Source: JANXVY01 sp031365425 (lineage in GTDB: Bacteria > Pseudomonadota > Alphaproteobacteria > Rhizobiales > Hyphomicrobiaceae). From it: a DNA stretch of 14,665 nt. This document shows positions 14,371 through 14,665 of this stretch, piece after piece. The first letter of the stretch is position 1. Each line of letters opens with the position of its first letter. The stretch spans positions 1 to 14,665 of the forward strand of contig JANLYB010000229.1 in assembly GCA_031365425.1 (NCBI GenBank). Reading direction: 5' to 3'. The position numbers and the translations under genes were made by a program. The notes under the pieces were generated by a model. That model was not told where the DNA came from and did no database searches. It saw only the letters and a list, made by a program, of their open reading frames with translations.

Positions 14371-14665
14371 ATGGACTATGTTTTTTATGAAACCACCGCC
14401 ACTATCATCACACTAGTTTTTTTAGGTGAATGGGTAGAGCATAAATCGGTAGCCACTACACAAAAGGAACTTAATAAACTGGCCCGCCAGCAAAAAGTAA
14501 TGGCCAATATGATTGCTTTTGATTAAGAACATAAAGAAAATATTTTTCCTGTTGAAAACACACAGTTAAGAGTAGGCGATTTGATATTAATAAAAAGTGG
14601 TGAACAGGTGCCAATGGATTGTAAAATATTGTGGGGTGATGTTTATGTAAATGAAGCGCTGCTAA
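14356..14665 (+). pseudogene. heavy-metal (P1B-type) P-type ATPase fragment, interrupted by an in-frame stop and cut by the window end
   Basis: One frame encodes MDYVFYETTATIITLVFLG followed by EWVEHKS, the transmembrane segment before the actuator domain in copper/heavy-metal P-type ATPases, then a helical linker (TTQKELNKLARQQKV). After a TAA at 14524-14526 the same frame continues as RVGDLILIKSGEQVP, MDCKILWGDVYVNEALL, the start of the actuator domain; the TGE motif would come just past the window end. The N-terminal half (metal-binding domains, earlier helices) is absent. Codons are AT-rich and the wording is Bacteroidota-like, unlike every other gene here. A frame running back to 14296 through the palindrome is not the natural protein start. 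The stop could be one base change from GAA or CAA, a sequencing error, or true decay. Confidence 0.75.

Overview
The first ~14.3 kb is GC-rich DNA from a bacterium, most likely an alphaproteobacterium of the Hyphomicrobiales type. This rests on protein character: an OmpA/repeat protein beside a membrane-anchored helix-hairpin-helix protein, and a 562-aa acyl-CoA dehydrogenase that looks like methylsuccinyl-CoA dehydrogenase of the ethylmalonyl-CoA pathway. The last ~300 bases are a different kind of DNA: AT-rich, Bacteroidota-like, and coding for part of a heavy-metal P-type ATPase. That end is probably a chimeric join or a foreign insert.

Layout, left to right. An alpha/beta hydrolase (+, 149-1072) converges on an FSR-like MFS transporter (-, 1088-2281). 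Upstream of the MFS gene on the minus strand lies an envelope cluster, in transcription order: a possible 36-aa leader ORF (6528-6638), a 632-aa OmpA-domain protein with three internal repeats, a 35-aa single-pass membrane protein (4336-4443), and a 644-aa Ala/Pro-rich membrane-anchored protein with two HhH-type domains. Next comes a second minus-strand cluster: a ~71-aa exported small protein, a PstS-like periplasmic binding protein, and a HAMP-PAS-GGDEF-EAL c-di-GMP enzyme. The reading frame of the enzyme is broken by one extra base in a nine-C run exactly at its GGDEF motif.

From ~10.7 kb the plus strand is used: a DMT/EamA exporter, an unrecognised 207-aa protein bracketed by two copies of a 30-bp hairpin repeat, and the methylsuccinyl-CoA dehydrogenase candidate. 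A large palindromic repeat follows the dehydrogenase, immediately before the compositional break.

How the parts work together. The binding protein and GGDEF-EAL protein overlap and probably form a ligand-sensing c-di-GMP switch, comparable in layout to NspS/MbaA. The OmpA, 35-aa and HhH proteins look like one envelope module running from peptidoglycan to the cytoplasmic face. The plus strand changes from C-rich to G-rich near 10.7 kb even when plus-strand genes are compared with each other, which suggests a replication-associated or assembly boundary. No tRNA, rRNA, CRISPR array or transposase was seen.
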